Below are positions 31,201-34,125 of a stretch of 34,125 bases of DNA, piece by piece. The notes under the pieces are model-generated. The model saw nothing but the letters and a program-made list of their open reading frames with translations, was not told where the DNA came from and did not search any database. The DNA lies in assembly GCA_018524725.1 (NCBI GenBank), contig JAEUWP010000146.1, forward strand, positions 1 through 34,125, in the 5' to 3' direction. A program made the position numbers and the translations under genes. The stretch's first letter is position 1, and every line of letters begins with the position of its first letter. Source of the DNA: Podaxis mareebaensis. Taxonomy: Eukaryota; Basidiomycota; Agaricomycetes; Agaricales; Agaricaceae.

Positions 31201-33686
31201 GACGGTGATCCCAGGGAGATTCGTCATATCATGCTCGAGTTGGTGAAGGTATTTGATGTGCTTGAACGGGAAGAATGCGAACTGGTTGCAAGACATGTGG
31301 ATATAGGATAGTCGCAACGAGACTGTACGATCACTTACAGACCGGACGAGATCATCAATGGCATGCGTTTGAAAGATCCCGTCTTTGTTCAAGCTAAGTG
31401 TCTTGATTATAAACAGCGAAGTGTCTTGAGGGTCACTGAGGTTCTTGTTCCCATTCGCTATATACGGTGCTAGTGGGTATGTCCATGAGAGGATCTAACA
31501 ATCACATGTTAACACCATAGAATCTCAAACCGGAAATATCAGAACTCACCTCGAGCAGTGCATGTGGGAATGAATCGAAGATGGCAGCCATGTACTGGAT
31601 GACCTTAGGAGTAACGAGAGGGAGGACGGGTGCATAGTGGAGTGACTGGTGGTTGAACAGGATCCATTCGAGTTTCTGGGGGAGGGCTTGCTTCACATTG
31701 GTGACGTCTTCGCCTTCTCTGTCGGCCTTTCCTATATTTGTTATCAATGTACTCTTAACTGCTGTGGTATAATTGTTCAACAAGCTGTTCCAATCAGTGT
31801 CTCCAGTAATACCGAAGAGAGTTGTGTCAGCGAATAGCGGTTTGGCGAGGTCATCAATTGACTGGAATGTTCTCTTTGCCATGAGGTCGAAACACGGGAC
31901 TCTCTGGTGGTTGGTTATCACTGCCCAACTCGAAGTTGAGGTCATGACTGCCTGGCTGTTGGAAGTCGCATTGGTAGATGAGACCACTTTCTGGTAAGCT
32001 GCCCATTTGTCATCGTTGTTACCATCAACGAGTGAGAGCTGCGACGGGGAGAGGAGACACTCCCACTGATCGAGGGAATATTCGATGTATGAGATGAGAA
32101 ACTAAGGAACCATGCGTTCGTACAAGTCAGTGGTGTTTTGAATGACAAATGCTGTTCATACGTACCCCTCCCGCAGTGTTCATTAAGTTATCATGGACCC
32201 AGGCCTTCGACATTACTCTGTGGAGGTGGAAGTGTGAACCGAAGTTCAGGAGGCGGATGAGGAGATTGCGGACGTCGACGCTTTGCATGATGTGGGGCAA
32301 CCAGTTGTGGTTGCTTGTCGTCTTCATCGAATCCACATATGCCTCTGCACCAATGTGATCCTGCTGAACGATGAAGTTGTTGTACATTTGCAAGACACCA
32401 TGCAGGTGTTCAGCATCGCTCTCAGCAGTTTGGACGAATTTTCTGTTGCTGGAAAGATAGACTGCGAGGTTGTTCTTCTGGACTACCTCTGTTATAGACG
32501 TATATTATTAGTAGCTGAGCTCCATGGCGATCAGAAACACATACCGGCGTCATAGAGAATTACTCCCCACGAAGAGTAGTAAACTTTGTCAGCCTGTAGC
32601 ATGTCGATGTTGTCGTTGAGTTCTTCGATGCTCTTCTTTTCGGTGTCGATGTTGACTGGGTCGATATCAATGAAATCGTTGTTGCCGTCCAGTTCTTCCA
32701 CTGACTTCTCCGCCTTCACCTTCTTCGCTCCCTTTGCTTTCCCTTTCAACTTGTTTATGCGTAACTCGAGGCCTTTTATCTTCTTGTCGATGTTCTCTTG
32801 CATTTTCCGAACAGCTTCGTATCGATGGCGGCCACCCAGAGCAGTGAGGCTATCTCGTGTCTGGCCTTTCTTGGAAAGAAGAAGCTGAGGGGCATCATGA
32901 CCAAGTGTGAAATCAAGGTTAATGCAGCTGGGATCGACATCGTTGCGATTGATGAGGATCGGGATCATTGACTCCATTTTGAAAGGAGTGAAGTCATCCT
33001 CGAAAGCTTTGATGAGTTCTTTGACTCCCGAATCGACGACAGGTCGAGGGTTGAATGTACCGAAATGGAGTTTGAGTGGAGGGTTGGTTAGGTTGATTCG
33101 GTTCACAGAGAGGATCGCCTTCCGAGACATCTCATCTGCATTGGCTGTGGCCTTTTTGCGCGAGCTGTTGGGGTCAGCAGTGAGCCCGCCGATTTGGGCA
33201 GTGGGACCAGCGGACTTCTTGGTGGGAAGGGGTGTTGTGGTCCTAGACCCGCCAATCGAACCGATATCATCAGCGGGCTCGGCCAGAGGGTCAGTGAGAT
33301 CGATCTGCACAGCCGTTTTGGACCCGCGAATCTTGGTAGGTGGAATGGCGGGAGGATCAGGGGCAGGAGTGGGGGAGGAATTGGCCCTGGATGTAGACGC
33401 ACGCCTCTCTGCATACTCCTTAGCTTTCTCTGCGAGAGATCGGTAGAAGCTCCCACCTCCGCTCGGTCCAGTCCCATGGCCGTCTACATACACCTGTTTG
33501 CCACCAACCGTTATGTCTACTTTTCATATCCAACAGAGTCGATGTTTCTGTACTCGCCTTATCAACAATCTCCAGTGTCCCTGGGAACACTCTGACCGTC
33601 ATATTATCACCAGCCTTCACCTTCGCCTTTCCTTGTTTCTTTCCGCTCGCTTTCGAACCAGAAGCTTTCGCAGACTTGGGGGGCAT
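28257..33686 (-). CDS. Gene B: ParB/sulfiredoxin-like domain protein (18 exons, 1402 aa)
   Basis: Exons (minus): 33686-33558, 33493-32545, 32488-32166, 32101-31550, 31494-31339, 31281-30583, 30527-30363, 30309-30150, 30092-30039, 29968-29954, 29885-29871, 29801-29787, 29716-29702, 29550-29473, 29342-28680, then about 28608-28582, about 28525-28460 and about 28384-28257; total 4209 nt, in frame. It is a paralog of gene A: exons 3, 4 and 5 are identical in length and exons 6 and 7 differ by one codon each. Basic N-terminus (MPPKSAKASGSK); ParB/Srx-like domain at about 183-271 (FGTFNPRPVV, GVKELIKAF, MIPILIN, LTALGGRHRYEA), again without the Srx Cys; Lys-rich and acidic linker; conserved middle region (LLIRLLNFGSHFHL, YSLDQW, HYAPVLPLVTP, LHQLEHDM, YWPLNQK..VDWR); then four 15-nt microexons, an Asp/Gly repeat tract, and a basic tail ending RPNVRPRAG. 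Intron 1 begins with GC. Probably nuclear; role unknown. Confidence 0.84.
28930..29115 (-). repeat. Asp/Gly triplet-repeat tract in gene B exon 15
   Basis: Runs of GAT/GAC/GGC/GAG codons encode DGDGDEDGDGDEDGDGD-type sequence. Such triplet runs are prone to length change; the frame stays open throughout. Confidence 0.75.
29702..29968 (-). repeat. Tandem 83-85-nt intron-plus-microexon array in gene B
   Basis: Four 15-nt exons (29968-29954, 29885-29871, 29801-29787, 29716-29702) start 83, 84 and 85 nt apart. Each follows a 68-70-nt intron; the three clearest introns are near-identical over TATGCTACTTCTTGTCACAG. All exons begin and end in phase 1 and encode EPTIE, EPNRK, EPNRK and APQGQ. Each of the four introns carries a member of the palindrome family: 29999-30026, 29913-29941, 29829-29857 and 29743-29772. 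Confidence 0.85.
30061..30089. repeat. 29-nt palindrome within gene B exon 9
   Basis: CCGCAGAT...AT(A)GGCGGG. It lies almost wholly inside the coding exon 30092-30039, directly before the microexon array; it encodes part of RLSTTPNLRT. Confidence 0.5.
33494..33557 (-). other. GC-AG intron 1 of gene B
   Basis: After GTT-GAT-AAG the intron begins GCGAGT, not GT. The paralog gene A has VDKK followed by a GTCAGC donor at the matching place. The 64-nt intron ends CAACAG and splicing keeps phase 0. Confidence 0.6.
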
Positions 33687-33750
33687 TTTGGACCGACGGG
33701 GTGACAGCAAGCAGGTAAGTGTTGGATGAAAGTGCCATTCTCGTCCCTCA

Positions 33751-33762
33751 TTATTTATATAC
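33751..33762 (-). promoter_or_regulatory. TATA box of gene B
   Basis: TATATAAATAA on the minus strand 65-76 nt upstream of the start codon. Confidence 0.5.
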
Positions 33763-34125
33763 AGTCCACCTCCCCGACTTGCTTCTTTCCTTTTTCTGTA
33801 TGATCAGCTTAGTGGACATACATTTCCAAGGCTGGGTAGTGTTATGGAACGCACCTTCAGGGTACTTGAATGATAGATGCTTGCCAATCTACGCTCATGC
33901 AGTCTAGACCATACCAAGTGGTATTGTAAATACTGTATCTGAAACAACGTCAAGTCCCTAGCAAGCTATGTATCGCCTCGGCTCAAATCAAAGTCAGGGG
34001 GCAAATACATATCTTGTACATACCAGTCATCTGATGAGACACACGAATGATTGCATCTGCCTCGTTGGCTCTACTGTATTTAATATCCCTTGGGCCCATC
34101 TTGTGATTCAATGCCCGCATCGTAT
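33763..34125. other. Upstream region of gene B, no supported gene
   Basis: A TCTAGACCAT.CCAA motif at 33904 resembles one at about 12240 upstream of gene A, suggesting that some promoter-distal sequence was duplicated with the gene. Nothing else is recognised before the window ends. Confidence 0.4.

Noticed and set aside
1..34125. tRNA, rRNA or CRISPR features
   Set aside because: No cloverleaf with A/B boxes, rRNA core sequence or regular spacer array was seen; the palindromes are dispersed and do not form spaced repeat arrays.

Overview
The window looks like nuclear DNA of a filamentous fungus, most likely an Agaricomycete. Genes are split by many short GT-AG introns (mostly 50-75 nt), the large proteins resemble lineage-specific hypothetical proteins of mushroom-forming fungi, and there are repeats, pseudogenes and long stretches without genes. 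The taxonomic call is inference; no ribosomal or housekeeping marker is present. Gene models below were built by hand from splice signals, reading phase and comparison between paralogs.

Left end (1-600): two type I hammerhead ribozyme folds lie in direct orientation with predicted cleavage sites 477 nt apart. Between them is a degenerate CCCTAA-type telomeric tract. This fits the terminal repeat of an endonuclease-deficient Penelope-like element near a chromosome end. A 151-nt run with no G on the + strand follows, then about 2 kb with no convincing gene.

2.9-5.7 kb: unit I of a small repeated gene family (two exons, 252 aa) on the + strand, abutting a broken minus-strand copy (C) of the ParB-like family.

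6.6-12.0 kb, minus strand: gene A, 19 exons, 1377 aa. Then 12.0-15.5 kb without a confident gene: scattered exon-like fragments and a 16-bp minisatellite. 15.5-22.8 kb: a cluster of further copies of the small gene unit: one intact (II), one broken by an ATG-TGA start and a late frameshift (III), and two remnants (IV, V); IV is split by a roughly 650-bp insertion.

22.9-27.8 kb, minus: gene D, 7 exons, 1304 aa, unrecognised. 28.3-33.7 kb, minus: gene B, 18 exons, 1402 aa, paralog of A. A and B share an exon scaffold (exons 3, 4 and 5 are 323, 552 and 156 nt in both) and carry a ParB/sulfiredoxin-like domain with a GGxHR motif, a basic/acidic linker, a large conserved middle region and an acidic C-terminal part.

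Main unusual signals: (1) the tandem hammerheads beside telomere-like DNA; (2) four consecutive 15-nt phase-1 microexons in gene B, created by tandem duplication of an 83-85-nt intron-plus-exon unit; (3) a dispersed palindrome of nearly constant length (about 29 nt, CCCGC...GCGGG ends, internal stem bases changing in pairs) found in introns of B and D, in the small-gene units and between genes; (4) the ParB-like gene family itself. No pathway can be assigned; a joint function for B and D is suggested only by adjacency.
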